DNA of 26,396 nt from RGIG8745 sp964554265. Lineage in GTDB: Bacteria > Bacteroidota > Bacteroidia > Bacteroidales > Bacteroidaceae. The DNA lies in assembly GCA_964554265.1 (NCBI GenBank), contig CAZKOB010000032.1, positions 1-26,396 of the forward strand, in the 5' to 3' direction. The notes under the pieces were generated by a model that was not told the origin of the DNA, searched no databases, and saw only the letters and a program-made list of their open reading frames with translations. The translations under genes were made by a program, and so were the position numbers. Shown here one piece after another: positions 8,534 through 15,748 of the stretch; position 1 is the first letter of the stretch, and each line of letters begins with the position of its first letter.

Positions 8534-9004
8534 TTAAAGAATCGTTTCCATTCCGATTTTTTGTGGCTGCAAACCGCACTTCTCATAAAACTTCATGGCA
8601 GAAGTATTGCAGCACCATACATTGAGTGTTATGTTGTAGCATTGGTTCGCTTTGGCGAAATTGACGACAGCGTCATAAAGCGCAGAGCCTATATGTTGCC
8701 CACGTATATTCTCATCTACACAAAGATCGTCGATGTATAATGTCTTTATATCCGTAAGTATATGGCTGTCTTTATGTTGAATGAATATACAGAAAGCATA
8801 GCCCATAACATACCCCTGTTCGTCTTCTGCAACAAACACAGGAGTATTTTCGTCTGACAGTATTCTTCTCAATTCGGAATCCGTATATTTGCGTTGTCCG
8901 GCTTTGAATAAATCTGGGCGACCGTTATGGTGTAATGTGTTTACCTGTGTAAGCAGGGCATGAATCCTGTCGATGTCTTTTTCTTGCGCTGTCCTTATCT
9001 TCAT
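8534..9004 (-). CDS. GNAT family N-acetyltransferase
   Basis: A 156-residue single-domain GNAT. It starts MKIRTAQEKDIDRIHALL, the usual first strand and helix. It carries the acetyl-CoA motif CVDENIRGQHIGSALYD (about 96-112) with the R-G-Q-x-I-G signature, followed by NVWCCNTSAMKFYEKCGL, the usual motif B ending. The acceptor is unknown: this type includes small-molecule and protein acetyltransferases, and sequence alone does not decide. It is upstream of aroQ on the same strand and divergent from xerD across a 225-base region. The 5' leader contains a hairpin (9054-9078). Confidence 0.9.
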   Translation of the reverse strand: MKIRTAQEKDIDRIHALLTQVNTLHHNGRPDLFKAGQRKYTDSELRRILSDENTPVFVAEDEQGYVMGYAFCIFIQHKDSHILTDIKTLYIDDLCVDENIRGQHIGSALYDAVVNFAKANQCYNITLNVWCCNTSAMKFYEKCGLQPQKIGMETIL

Positions 9005-9053
9005 ATAATTTACAAATTCAATATTGGTATTTTTTTGTCCGGTACATCCTTGA

Positions 9054-9078
9054 GGAGGCTTAGGGGATGCCAGCCTCC
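9054..9078 (-). other. Hairpin in the GNAT-aroQ leader region
   Basis: GGAGGCT (9054-9060) and AGCCTCC (9072-9078) form a perfect 7-bp stem with an 11-base loop, in the divergent region 50 bases upstream of the GNAT start. No T-run follows on either strand, so it does not look like a terminator. Function unknown. Confidence 0.4.
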
Positions 9079-9184
9079 GTAGGGTTGTAGATTTGGACCT
9101 TCAAATTTTAGTGAAAGATATGCATTTTTTATATCAACAGGAACATCTGTCGCTTTTTTTACACTTTTTTCTCCAAACTTTGAA

Positions 9185-9192
9185 TACATTTG
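9185..9192 (+). promoter_or_regulatory. Bacteroidetes -7 box of xerD
   Basis: TACATTTG (then C) fits TAnnTTTG and ends 37 bases before the xerD ATG. The -33 region is only T-rich, with no clean TTTG. Confidence 0.55.
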
Positions 9193-9229
9193 CAGGTGTT
9201 TATGTGTTTTTGTAAAAATAGAGTGTGGA

Positions 9230-10150
9230 ATGCAGACAAAAATAGACTTGGATGTAATATTGAGACGATACTATCAGTACTTGAAATTGGAAAAGTCCTT
9301 TTCCGACAATACCATTGATGCATATATACGTGACTTGAAAAAATTCCTTGTTTTCATTTCTGCAGACGGAATTTCACCGTTTGAGGTTCAACTTGAAACT
9401 TTTCATAATTTTTCGGCTGTGATGTATGATTTAGGTATACATCCGGTCTCGTTGTCTCGGATACTTTCCGGTATACGTAGCTTTTATCAGTTTTTGCTTG
9501 ACATTGATATAATGGATACCGACCCTACGGAGTTGTTGGACTTCCCACAGAAATCCCGTCATCTACCGGATGTTCTGACTGTGGATGAGGTTGACCGCAT
9601 AGAGGCTGCTATTGATTTGTCTCAGCCTGAAGGGCAGCGGAATAAAGCTATAATTGAGACTTTGTATAGTTGTGGCTTGCGAGTCAGTGAACTGTGTAAT
9701 CTTCGCCTGTCCGATTTGTATTTGGACGAAGAGTTTATAAAAATTATGGGAAAAGGTTCAAAACAAAGGCTTGTGCCTATTTCTTCAAAGGCTATTCATG
9801 AACTTCAACTGTATTTTATAGAGCGTAATGCGATTGACATTAAACCGGGATATGAGGATTTTGTTTTTGTCAGCAAACATCGTAAAAGGAATCTTTCACG
9901 TACGATGGTCTTTTATCTGATAAAGGACCTTGTGGAGAAGGCCGGCATACAGAAAGTCGTTAGTCCCCATACGTTCCGGCATAGCTTTGCCACGTCTCTT
10001 CTTGAGGGGGGAGCTAATTTAAGGGCTATTCAGATAATGCTTGGTCATGAGTCGATTGCAACCACAGAAATCTATACGCATATTGACACCTCCCGATTGA
10101 GGGAGGAAATAATAAGTTGCCATCCAAGAAACAAAAAATATACAGGCTGA
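9230..10150 (+). CDS. xerD: Tyrosine recombinase XerD
   Basis: A 306-residue Xer recombinase. With XerC it resolves chromosome dimers at dif near the replication terminus, acting with FtsK. Residues about 7-95 form the SAM-like N-terminal DNA-binding domain (FSDNTIDAYIRDLKKFL). The catalytic domain shows the full active site: R151 (CGLRVSEL), K175 (GKGSKQR), H247 and R250 (HTFRHSFATSLLEGGANL), H273 (LGHESIATTEIYTH) and nucleophile Y282. Length and motifs fit a housekeeping XerC/D rather than an integron or phage integrase. XerC versus XerD assignment rests on general resemblance. The stop codon TGA lies inside the loop of a terminator hairpin (10139-10164), part of a duplicated segment. Confidence 0.92.
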   Translation: MQTKIDLDVILRRYYQYLKLEKSFSDNTIDAYIRDLKKFLVFISADGISPFEVQLETFHNFSAVMYDLGIHPVSLSRILSGIRSFYQFLLDIDIMDTDPTELLDFPQKSRHLPDVLTVDEVDRIEAAIDLSQPEGQRNKAIIETLYSCGLRVSELCNLRLSDLYLDEEFIKIMGKGSKQRLVPISSKAIHELQLYFIERNAIDIKPGYEDFVFVSKHRKRNLSRTMVFYLIKDLVEKAGIQKVVSPHTFRHSFATSLLEGGANLRAIQIMLGHESIATTEIYTHIDTSRLREEIISCHPRNKKYTG

Positions 10151-10177
10151 TACCGGCCTGTATACTAAGTGCTTTAG
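10133..10177. repeat. 45-base direct repeat, left copy (overlaps xerD end)
   Basis: Matches 11223-11267 with two mismatches (10152 A versus 11242 G; 10175 T versus 11265 C). It includes the last codons of xerD (KKYTG and stop), the terminator hairpin and a minus-strand stop codon at the position of the nucleoside kinase stop. Confidence 0.9.
10139..10164 (-). terminator. Hairpin at the xerD stop codon (duplicate of kinase terminator)
   Basis: TATACAGGC (10139-10147) pairs perfectly with GCCTGTATA (10156-10164). Six A's at 10133-10138 make it a minus-strand intrinsic terminator with T6. No T-run follows on the plus strand, so its use by xerD is uncertain. Confidence 0.6.
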
Positions 10178-10403
10178 AACATGCCACCGGAGTTTCCGGA
10201 AGTTGTCCGAGGTTGTCGCCTCCTGACTTCATCATTGTGCCACCCTAAAAATGCTCATTGAAGAGTTTCGCTATTCCCTGATGTCTTTTCACAAGCCCTA
10301 ATGTCATCATAAATCAGTTTGTTTTTTCCTTCTTCATACTGTCTACTTGTCATAAATTACAGGCTTTTTATGACAATCTGAAATGTTAAAATTAAAGGCT
10401 CGC

Positions 10404-10455
10404 AGAATCGCGTAAAATCGGCCGAATCTTACCGAAGTTCCATCTGCGCGATTCT
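10404..10455. repeat. Covarying hairpin of the dispersed repeat (copy B)
   Basis: AGAATCGCG (10404-10412) pairs with CGCGATTCT (10447-10455), extended inward by a T-G and an A-T pair. The ninth pair is G-C here, A-T in copy A and G-T in copy C. Confidence 0.8.
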
Positions 10456-10567
10456 AAGGCCATTTTCAAGCCTTGAATCCCAGATGTAAAAATAATATAA
10501 TTCGCATCCCCAAAAGATACATTTATTCACATTCATACGTGCTTCATCCGAAAAAAGAGTACGCTGG

Positions 10568-10643
10568 AAATAAATTTCGTTCACCTTGAAAATGTTTTTA
10601 AAGTGCCTTGTGAAAAATTTTTCAAGGTGAACAAAATTTATTT
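10568..10643. repeat. 26-base inverted repeat with 24-base core (copy B)
   Basis: Arms 10568-10593 and 10618-10643 match with two mismatches; the core is 10594-10617. The core has the same orientation as in copy C and the opposite orientation to copy A. Confidence 0.88.
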
Positions 10644-11222
10644 TCAAGGTGAACAAAATCGAGAAGGACCGTTTTCGGGCTGAAATTTGATGCTGTACAA
10701 AATTGATTTCTTAAAAAATCAAAATCTGATTTTTCAATGCCACGAAAAACAAAGATGGGTTTTGGTGGCGAAAAACAGGAATATCGGGCAAGTAATTTTA
10801 TAACTTACTGATTATCAATACTTCCTATTTTTGTTACAACCTGTACTTCTTGTACCTAAAGCTGCACTGTTTTGCTGAAATAGTATTTTACTGATTATCA
10901 ATTGTTTATCAATAAATCTTCAGAAATTCAACGATTAGAAAGATGTGAACGAATCTTAATTATGTTAATAAAGTTCCGTTTGCTATGGGTGGGCTTAGTG
11001 TCAAAAAGAAAGAAGAAATGTCACTGAGAAAGACAGCTGCTTTTGCCGGTGTTTTCACAGAATCATCTCATAAATCTGCGAATCCACCAGCAAAAGAAAC
11101 AACAGATTTAACTTTTGAAGCGATTTTCGCGTGTCACCTGAAATCGCAAGCATTAGAATTATAACCTGTTGACATTTAAGTGCTTGTGTTTTTTTTTAAA
11201 TGTGTCTTTCGACGAAGTCAGG

Positions 11223-11267
11223 AAAAAATATACAGGCTGATGCCGGCCTGTATACTAAGTGCTTCAG
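11223..11267. repeat. 45-base direct repeat, right copy (overlaps kinase end)
   Basis: Second copy of 10133-10177. It abuts the last base of repeat copy B and contains the kinase stop codon (11264-11266), the terminator and a relic of the xerD tail (AAATATACAGGCTGA). Confidence 0.9.
11229..11254 (-). terminator. Intrinsic terminator of the nucleoside kinase
   Basis: A 9-bp perfect stem (11229-11237 with 11246-11254), 8-base loop, followed on the minus strand by six T's (11223-11228), 9 bases past the kinase stop. Confidence 0.8.
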
Positions 11268-12925
11268 TATTTGAAACTGCTTCCGCCAAGAAATTCTCGC
11301 AATATTGATGTTGGAGGCAAATCGTGATCGGGAATCGTCTTGAAATATTTGAGAAATTGTGTAAGTCCGTTTGCGACAGCGTATTCCGGCTGATTTTCGT
11401 TCACACTCTCAAGTATTGAGATGGCTTGACTTTTCAAAACGGCAAGCTCATATAGCAATGCGCTGTTGAACATTACGTCTGCGTTCTCTTGAAATGGGAA
11501 AATCCATTTATCTTCCCCTCTTCTGACACTGGGCCAGCGCGCTATGGTGTCGGCCGCTGAAGCTCCTCTGTATTTGAAGTCACGGACGATACGTCTTATA
11601 AGTCTGTTGTCAGTGGTTGGGATATAGTTGTGATTGTCAAGTTTTATAGTCGTCAGTGCAGAAACGTAGATTTTGAATTTCTTCTCGTCCGGGATGTCTT
11701 TCGTCAACATCGGATTGAGAGCGTGTATTCCTTCGAGGATAAGGATTGTTTGAGGAGATAGCTTTAGCTTTCTACCGCTGAGCAGGCTTCTTCCTGTTGT
11801 AAAGTCGTATCTTGGTAGTTCTATTTCTTTTCCGGCAAGCAGCATTTGCAGATGTTCGTTGAAAAGGGACAGATTGAGTGCATGGATGGACTCGTAGTCG
11901 TATTCGCCGTTCTCGTCGATAGGGTTTTCTTCACGGTTGACGAAGTAGTCATCGAGTGAAATAGGGTAGGGCTTAAGTCCTGAAGTCATGAGTTGGATTG
12001 ACAGCCTCTTGCTGAATGTTGTTTTCCCACTTGATGAAGGTCCGGCAATCAAGATGACCTTAACGTCTGGGAGAGAGGCTATCTGGTCGGATATACGACA
12101 GATTTTCTTCTCTTGCAACGCTTCTGCCACTTTTATAATGTCGCCCGAAGTTCCATGAGTTGTAGCCGCATTAAGCTCGCCCACTGTGCTTACCCCAAGA
12201 AGCTGTTCTATCTGATGGTCTTCACGAAAGGCATTGAGCATTTTTTCTTGTTTGATGAGTTCTCCGAGCTTATTGCTGTCTTCGAATCTTGGGACGCGTA
12301 GCAGCAGACCGTCATAATATTTCACAAGATCGAACAGGTCAAGATAGTCCGTGCTTGGTACTAAGGGCCCATAGTAGTAGTCCACAGTGTCGCATAGCTT
12401 GTAATAATAGGTATACAGCCTTCCGAGTCCCTCAAAAAGCCGTGCCTTGTTCACCATTCCTCGCTCTCTGAACAGTGATGCGGCTTCATTTGTCGGACTT
12501 TCTATCCTGTGGAACTCGTGTCCCTCGTCTATAATCTCTTTCATCCGCTTTCTTAGTGCATAGGCGTCTTCAAGCGATACTCCCCGGTCCAGATTCAATG
12601 TGAAATAGTAGCCGTTTGAAACGGGAGCCTCAAGCATGAGCGTTGCTCCCGGATACAAATCTTCCACGGCTTTCCAGAGCACAAAGCTTAAAGAACGTGC
12701 ATATACTTTTCTTCCCGGTGAAGAGGTGATATCTAGAAATTCGATTTGCTTGGAGCTGAATAGTCTGAACTTGAGTCCTTCAAGCCTGTTGTTGACGAGC
12801 ACACAGAGCGGCCGGTGTTTCATTTCCGGCTTTAATTTTTCATATACTTGTAAAATAGTGCTTCCAAGTTCAAACTTTTCTAAAGATTTATTATTTTTGC
12901 AACAAATTTGTAACATCTGTTTCAT
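11264..12925 (-). CDS. Nucleoside (uridine-type) kinase with synthetase-like N-terminus
   Basis: A 553-residue protein in three parts. Residues about 3-62 look like a TGS-type beta domain. Residues about 75-230 resemble the second additional domain of threonyl-tRNA synthetase, but the editing-site histidines are absent (YARSLSFVLWKA where an HSxxH-type motif would be). Residues about 285-490 are a P-loop kinase of the uridine kinase / phosphoribulokinase class: GPSSSGKT at 295-302, LDDYF near 330, and LILEGIHALNP near 397-407. By family it would phosphorylate uridine/cytidine or a related nucleoside for pyrimidine salvage; the substrate is not proven by sequence. The same three-part layout is usual for annotated Bacteroidales nucleoside kinases. 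It is convergent with xerD, divergent from the Na/Pi cotransporter, and ends at a strong terminator. Confidence 0.88.
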   Translation of the reverse strand: MKQMLQICCKNNKSLEKFELGSTILQVYEKLKPEMKHRPLCVLVNNRLEGLKFRLFSSKQIEFLDITSSPGRKVYARSLSFVLWKAVEDLYPGATLMLEAPVSNGYYFTLNLDRGVSLEDAYALRKRMKEIIDEGHEFHRIESPTNEAASLFRERGMVNKARLFEGLGRLYTYYYKLCDTVDYYYGPLVPSTDYLDLFDLVKYYDGLLLRVPRFEDSNKLGELIKQEKMLNAFREDHQIEQLLGVSTVGELNAATTHGTSGDIIKVAEALQEKKICRISDQIASLPDVKVILIAGPSSSGKTTFSKRLSIQLMTSGLKPYPISLDDYFVNREENPIDENGEYDYESIHALNLSLFNEHLQMLLAGKEIELPRYDFTTGRSLLSGRKLKLSPQTILILEGIHALNPMLTKDIPDEKKFKIYVSALTTIKLDNHNYIPTTDNRLIRRIVRDFKYRGASAADTIARWPSVRRGEDKWIFPFQENADVMFNSALLYELAVLKSQAISILESVNENQPEYAVANGLTQFLKYFKTIPDHDLPPTSILREFLGGSSFKY

Positions 12926-13015
12926 AGCTGTGATTTTTTAAATGGTTTGACCGTATAAAAATAGGGAGAAAAAGCGGAGTGGCTGGTGTTGCTTCTAATA
13001 TTTAATTTTTGGTTT

Positions 13016-14722
13016 ATGGATTATTTACCATTTTTAACCCTTGTAGGCTCTGTTGCCCTGCTCATGTATGGTATGAAGGTCATGAGTGAGGGATTGCAGA
13101 AAATGGCCGGCAGTAAGCTCCGTCAAGTCCTTGGAGCAATGACAACCAATCGATTCACCGGTCTTTTCACCGGTGCGTTTATCACCACCTCTATTCAGTC
13201 TTCAACGGCTACAACCGTAATGACGGTTAGTTTTGTAAGTGCCGGACTGTTGACGCTCGCCCAGGCCATATCGGTCATCATGGGCGCCAACATCGGAACT
13301 ACGGCTACTGCATGGATTATGGTCCTTGGAGGGAGCGGAAGCTATATGCAGTATGCTGTATACGCAGCAATAGTAATAGCTATGGCTTTCATCTATTCCA
13401 ACAAGAACCGCAACATGGGGGAGTTCATCATGGGGCTTTCCCTTATGCTTCTTGGACTGACTACACTTAGTGCGAATGCTAAGGAGATGCATCTCGACCA
13501 GAATGTGGCTATCCAGAACTTTTTCAGTTCTTTCAGCGGATGGGGGTATGGTTCCTATATATTGTTCCTTGTCATAGGGGGGCTGTTGACATGCGCTGTG
13601 CAAAGTTCTGCCGCTATCATGGCAATCACCATGACATTGTGCTCTACCGGTGTGCTTGACATATATATGGGAATTGCGCTTGTCATGGGGGAGAACATCG
13701 GAACGACAATCACGTCTAATATAATGGCGCTTTCGGCTTCGACGCAGGCGCGGCGTGCGGCGATGGCGCATTTGGTGTTCAACTTGTTCGGTGTGTTGTG
13801 GGTCTTGTGTATATTCCCTCATTTTGTTGATTTTGTTTGTTCATTGGTCGGTTACGACCCTCATTCGGAACTTGCGGATAAGTCTATGTTGAATGCTGTA
13901 CTTGCCGCTTTCCATACATCGTTTAATATATGTAACGTACTTATTCTTATTTGGTTCATTAATCCGATGGAAAAATTGGTGTGCTTCCTCATCAAGCAGA
14001 AGGCGGGAAGCGAGGAAGACGAGTTCCGTTTGCGTTATATCGGAGGAGGTCTTTTGTCTACTGCCGAATTGTCTATTCTCGAAGCGAAGAAGGAAATCAA
14101 TGTTTTTGCAGAGCGTTGCCATAAGATGTATGGGTTTGTGCAGGAATTGCTTCATACGGAGAAGGGAGATGTGTTCAACAAACTGTTCAGCCGTATAGAG
14201 AAATATGAGAGCATTACTGATAATATGGAGATTGAGATTGCAGACTATCTCAACAAGGTGTCCGAAGGACGTCTGAGTGCAGAGAGTAAAATGGAAATAC
14301 AGCACATGCTCAGAGTCGTGTCCGAGTTGGAAAGCATAGGTGACAGTTGTTATAATCTTGCGCGTACAATGAACCGTAAGCGTCAGTATGCACAGGAAAA
14401 CTTTACTGAAAAGCAAATTGAGCATATCCACAATATGATGTCGTTGACTGAAGATGCCATTGCACAGATGGTTGTCGTTGTGGAATATGGTGAACACAGG
14501 TTTGTTGATCTGAACAAGTCGTATAATATAGAACATGAAATCAATAATTATCGTACTCAGCTTAAGACTCAGAATATAGTGGATATAAACAATAAGCTTT
14601 ACGATTATCAGATGGGTGTGTTCTATATGGACCTTATCAGTGAGTGCGAGAAACTTGGTGACTATATTGTGAATGTTATTGAGGCTACAGGTATAAAGGA
14701 AAAGAAGCAGAACGGCTTCTGA
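13016..14722 (+). CDS. Na/Pi cotransporter family protein with PhoU-like C-terminus
   Basis: A 568-residue inner-membrane transporter of the NptA/YjbB type. The two inverted repeats show the family signatures: QSSTATT near 61 with GANIGTT at 90-96, and QSSAAIM near 196 with GENIGTT at 225-231. About eight to nine membrane helices occupy residues 1-330. The C-terminal about 220 residues are soluble, helical and PhoU-like. It would import phosphate with sodium; bacterial relatives may also export phosphate. The frame can be opened at a GTG at 12986, but the ATG at 13016 gives MDYLPFLTLVGSVALLMYGM, the normal family start. It is divergent from the kinase gene. No TAnnTTTG box is evident upstream. 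No classical terminator follows. Confidence 0.92.
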   Translation: MDYLPFLTLVGSVALLMYGMKVMSEGLQKMAGSKLRQVLGAMTTNRFTGLFTGAFITTSIQSSTATTVMTVSFVSAGLLTLAQAISVIMGANIGTTATAWIMVLGGSGSYMQYAVYAAIVIAMAFIYSNKNRNMGEFIMGLSLMLLGLTTLSANAKEMHLDQNVAIQNFFSSFSGWGYGSYILFLVIGGLLTCAVQSSAAIMAITMTLCSTGVLDIYMGIALVMGENIGTTITSNIMALSASTQARRAAMAHLVFNLFGVLWVLCIFPHFVDFVCSLVGYDPHSELADKSMLNAVLAAFHTSFNICNVLILIWFINPMEKLVCFLIKQKAGSEEDEFRLRYIGGGLLSTAELSILEAKKEINVFAERCHKMYGFVQELLHTEKGDVFNKLFSRIEKYESITDNMEIEIADYLNKVSEGRLSAESKMEIQHMLRVVSELESIGDSCYNLARTMNRKRQYAQENFTEKQIEHIHNMMSLTEDAIAQMVVVVEYGEHRFVDLNKSYNIEHEINNYRTQLKTQNIVDINNKLYDYQMGVFYMDLISECEKLGDYIVNVIEATGIKEKKQNGF

Positions 14723-14760
14723 TTACATTTGCTTGTTGAGTATTGCGAATATATCCGACA

Positions 14761-14826
14761 GCCGGAAGTAGGTGCATTGACCTGCTTTCGGGTGCCGGAT
14801 AGTGACTTTACTGATAGTGACTTTAC
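14761..14826 (+). repeat. Hairpin and short tandem repeat after the cotransporter
   Basis: CCGGAAGTAGGT and ACCTGCTTTCGG (14762-14791) form a 12-bp stem with two G-U pairs and a 6-base loop. A 14-base direct repeat GATAGTGACTTTAC follows (14798-14811, 14813-14826). There is no T-run, so intrinsic termination is uncertain. Confidence 0.5.
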
Positions 14827-14862
14827 GGTGGTGTTGTGAACTTTTATGAGGAAATATTTTTA

Positions 14863-14889
14863 TTGCTCCAAACAAATTTATTATCTTTG
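14863..14889 (+). promoter_or_regulatory. Promoter of tRNA-Arg
   Basis: TTG at 14863-14865 and TATCTTTG at 14882-14889 match the Bacteroidetes -33/-7 pattern, ending 34 bases before the tRNA. Confidence 0.7.
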
Positions 14890-14923
14890 CACTTGTCGTA
14901 AATGGACTAATGCTTGTTGATGC

Positions 14924-14995
14924 GCCTTCATAGTTCAATGGATAGAACAAATCTCTCCTAAAGATTAGATCTGAGTTCGATTCTCAGTGGAGGTA
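14924..14995 (+). tRNA. tRNA-Arg (anticodon CCT)
   Basis: 72 bases fold into a full cloverleaf. The acceptor is GCCTTCA with TGGAGGT (two G-U pairs). The D stem is GTTC/GAAC. The anticodon stem AATCT/AGATT holds loop CTCCTAA with CCT at 14957-14959. The T stem is CTGAG/CTCAG with TTCGATT, and the discriminator is A. CCA is not encoded (CTT follows). It reads AGG codons. A promoter lies upstream and two terminator-like hairpins downstream. Confidence 0.93.
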
Positions 14996-15019
14996 CTTGC
15001 CCTTTTGATTTGGGCTGTG

Positions 15020-15048
15020 GACAAAACTTTCGGAGTTTCGTCTTTTTT
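15020..15048 (+). terminator. Intrinsic terminator of tRNA-Arg
   Basis: GACAAAACT (15020-15028) and AGTTTCGTC (15034-15042) pair with one mismatch around TTCGG, followed by six T's (15043-15048), 25 bases past the tRNA. Confidence 0.8.
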
Positions 15049-15078
15049 ATGTCCGTTCTCTGTTTGTGGTAGCTGGAT

Positions 15079-15114
15079 GCTGCGGATGCTTTGCTTGTTC
15101 GCAGCCGTTTTTTT
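15079..15114 (+). terminator. Possible second terminator
   Basis: GCTGCG (15079-15084) and CGCAGC (15100-15105) with a 15-base loop, then CG and seven T's (15108-15114). The stem is short; it may back up the first terminator. Confidence 0.45.
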
Positions 15115-15230
15115 CAAAGTATTTCAGGGAAGGTAGGGTGGCATACTCTGTTGCTTGAGTAGAACAGATTGTTCACTGAGTGTCTAAGGTGAAAGTTTTC
15201 TTAATGTTCAGTATGCTGGGGGTAGCGAAA

Positions 15231-15270
15231 AATAAAAAAACGGTAACATTGGATTTCCAATTGTTTACCG
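15231..15270 (-). terminator. Terminator of the initiator tRNA
   Basis: CGGTAA and TTTACCG ends (15241-15270) enclose an inner TTGG/CCAA pairing. On the minus strand the stem is followed by seven T's. A TTTTA on the plus side could make it bidirectional. Confidence 0.75.
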
Positions 15271-15276
15271 TTTTAT

Positions 15277-15352
15277 TGGTTGCGGGGGCTCGACTCGAAC
15301 GAACGACCTCCAGGTTATGAGCCTGGCGAGCTACCAACTGCTCCACCCCGCG
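15277..15352 (-). tRNA. Initiator tRNA-Met (anticodon CAT)
   Basis: A 76-base cloverleaf. The acceptor is CGCGGGG with CCCCGCA, so the first pair is a C-A mismatch, the hallmark of initiator tRNA. The anticodon loop is CTCATAA within stem CCAGG/CCTGG, giving A-G-G rather than the standard G-G-G at 29-31. The T loop is TTCGAGT. Unlike the other two tRNAs in the window, CCA is encoded (15277-15279). It starts fMet translation. A good promoter and a terminator flank it. Confidence 0.95.
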
Positions 15353-15382
15353 ATGTTATTGCTTTTTGTCGCAATTGCTCTG

Positions 15383-15414
15383 CAAAGGTATGGACTTTTT
15401 CCTATTTGTGCAAA
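15383..15414 (-). promoter_or_regulatory. Promoter of the initiator tRNA
   Basis: Minus-strand TTTG (15411-15414), a 20-base spacer and TACCTTTG (15383-15390) match the Bacteroidetes consensus. A 17-base stretch covering the -7 box (15376-15392) is identical in the tRNA-Leu promoter. Confidence 0.8.
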
Positions 15415-15690
15415 TATTTATAAGAAAAATTGAATGAATAGTGCTGTTTTTTGCGTTTTCAAGTGATTTCTTTGCCTTTAAGTTGAAAATATCGTATACT
15501 CTTAGTGTATTTAACATGAGTCGGGGGTAAGAAATAAGATAAATGTTGGACTTTATATTGTCACTATAAATTGATTCCAGCTTTTATCCTAAGATGTTAT
15601 TTTGCCTCATCCTCATTCCATCACAAGTAGAGTGTATACTTTCATGTCTTTATGGTGGGATAGATGGAAGTAATCAAAGGTGTTGCTACA
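15415..15690. other. Gene-free spacer
   Basis: A/T-rich sequence between the initiator-tRNA promoter and the terminator of the SusD-like gene. I see no gene, repeat or convincing regulatory site in it. Confidence 0.5.
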
Positions 15691-15723
15691 AAAATGAGGG
15701 TGTGCCATTTCCGGTACACCCTC
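15691..15723 (-). terminator. Terminator of the SusD-like lipoprotein gene
   Basis: GAGGGTGTGCC (15696-15706) and GGTACACCCTC (15713-15723) pair with one mismatch around a 6-base loop. On the minus strand ATTTTTG follows. It lies 26 bases past the stop. Confidence 0.8.
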
Positions 15724-15748
15724 TTGGTAAACATAGTTTGACTGTTTA

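Larger units (their letters stand above)
10222..11222 (+). repeat. Dispersed non-coding repeat, copy B (reference orientation)
   Basis: A 1001-base gene-free element between the convergent 3' ends of xerD and the nucleoside kinase. It begins CCTGACTTCATC (10222-10233) and ends GACGAAGTCAGG (11211-11222), a 12-base imperfect terminal inverted repeat. In order it holds a conserved opening block also present in copies A and C, the covarying hairpin (10404-10455), the inverted repeat with core (10568-10643), a third CAAGGTGAAC unit (10643-10654), paired TTACTGATTATC motifs (10805-10816, 10888-10899) and a block with GTGTCAAAAAGAAAGAAG near 11000. Beyond about 11060 it diverges from copy C except for a shared AGAATTATAA near 11155. 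It carries no transposase. The 44 bases at 10178-10221 are not shared with other copies. Confidence 0.85.

Noticed and set aside
8505..8579. 25-codon extension of aroQ into the GNAT gene
   Set aside because: The enzyme normally starts right at MKKILILNGPN, and the extension overlaps the upstream gene.
12986..13015. GTG start giving ten extra residues to the Na/Pi cotransporter
   Set aside because: The extension is hydrophobic and unlike the family; the ATG at 13016 gives the standard N-terminus.
13841..14536. 231-codon minus-strand frame opposite the Na/Pi cotransporter
   Set aside because: Antisense shadow; low-complexity protein without recognisable domains.
14924..14995. tRNA-Arg as an integration site of an island
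   Set aside because: No integrase gene or duplicated tRNA 3' end was found in the downstream sequence; xerD has the housekeeping type.
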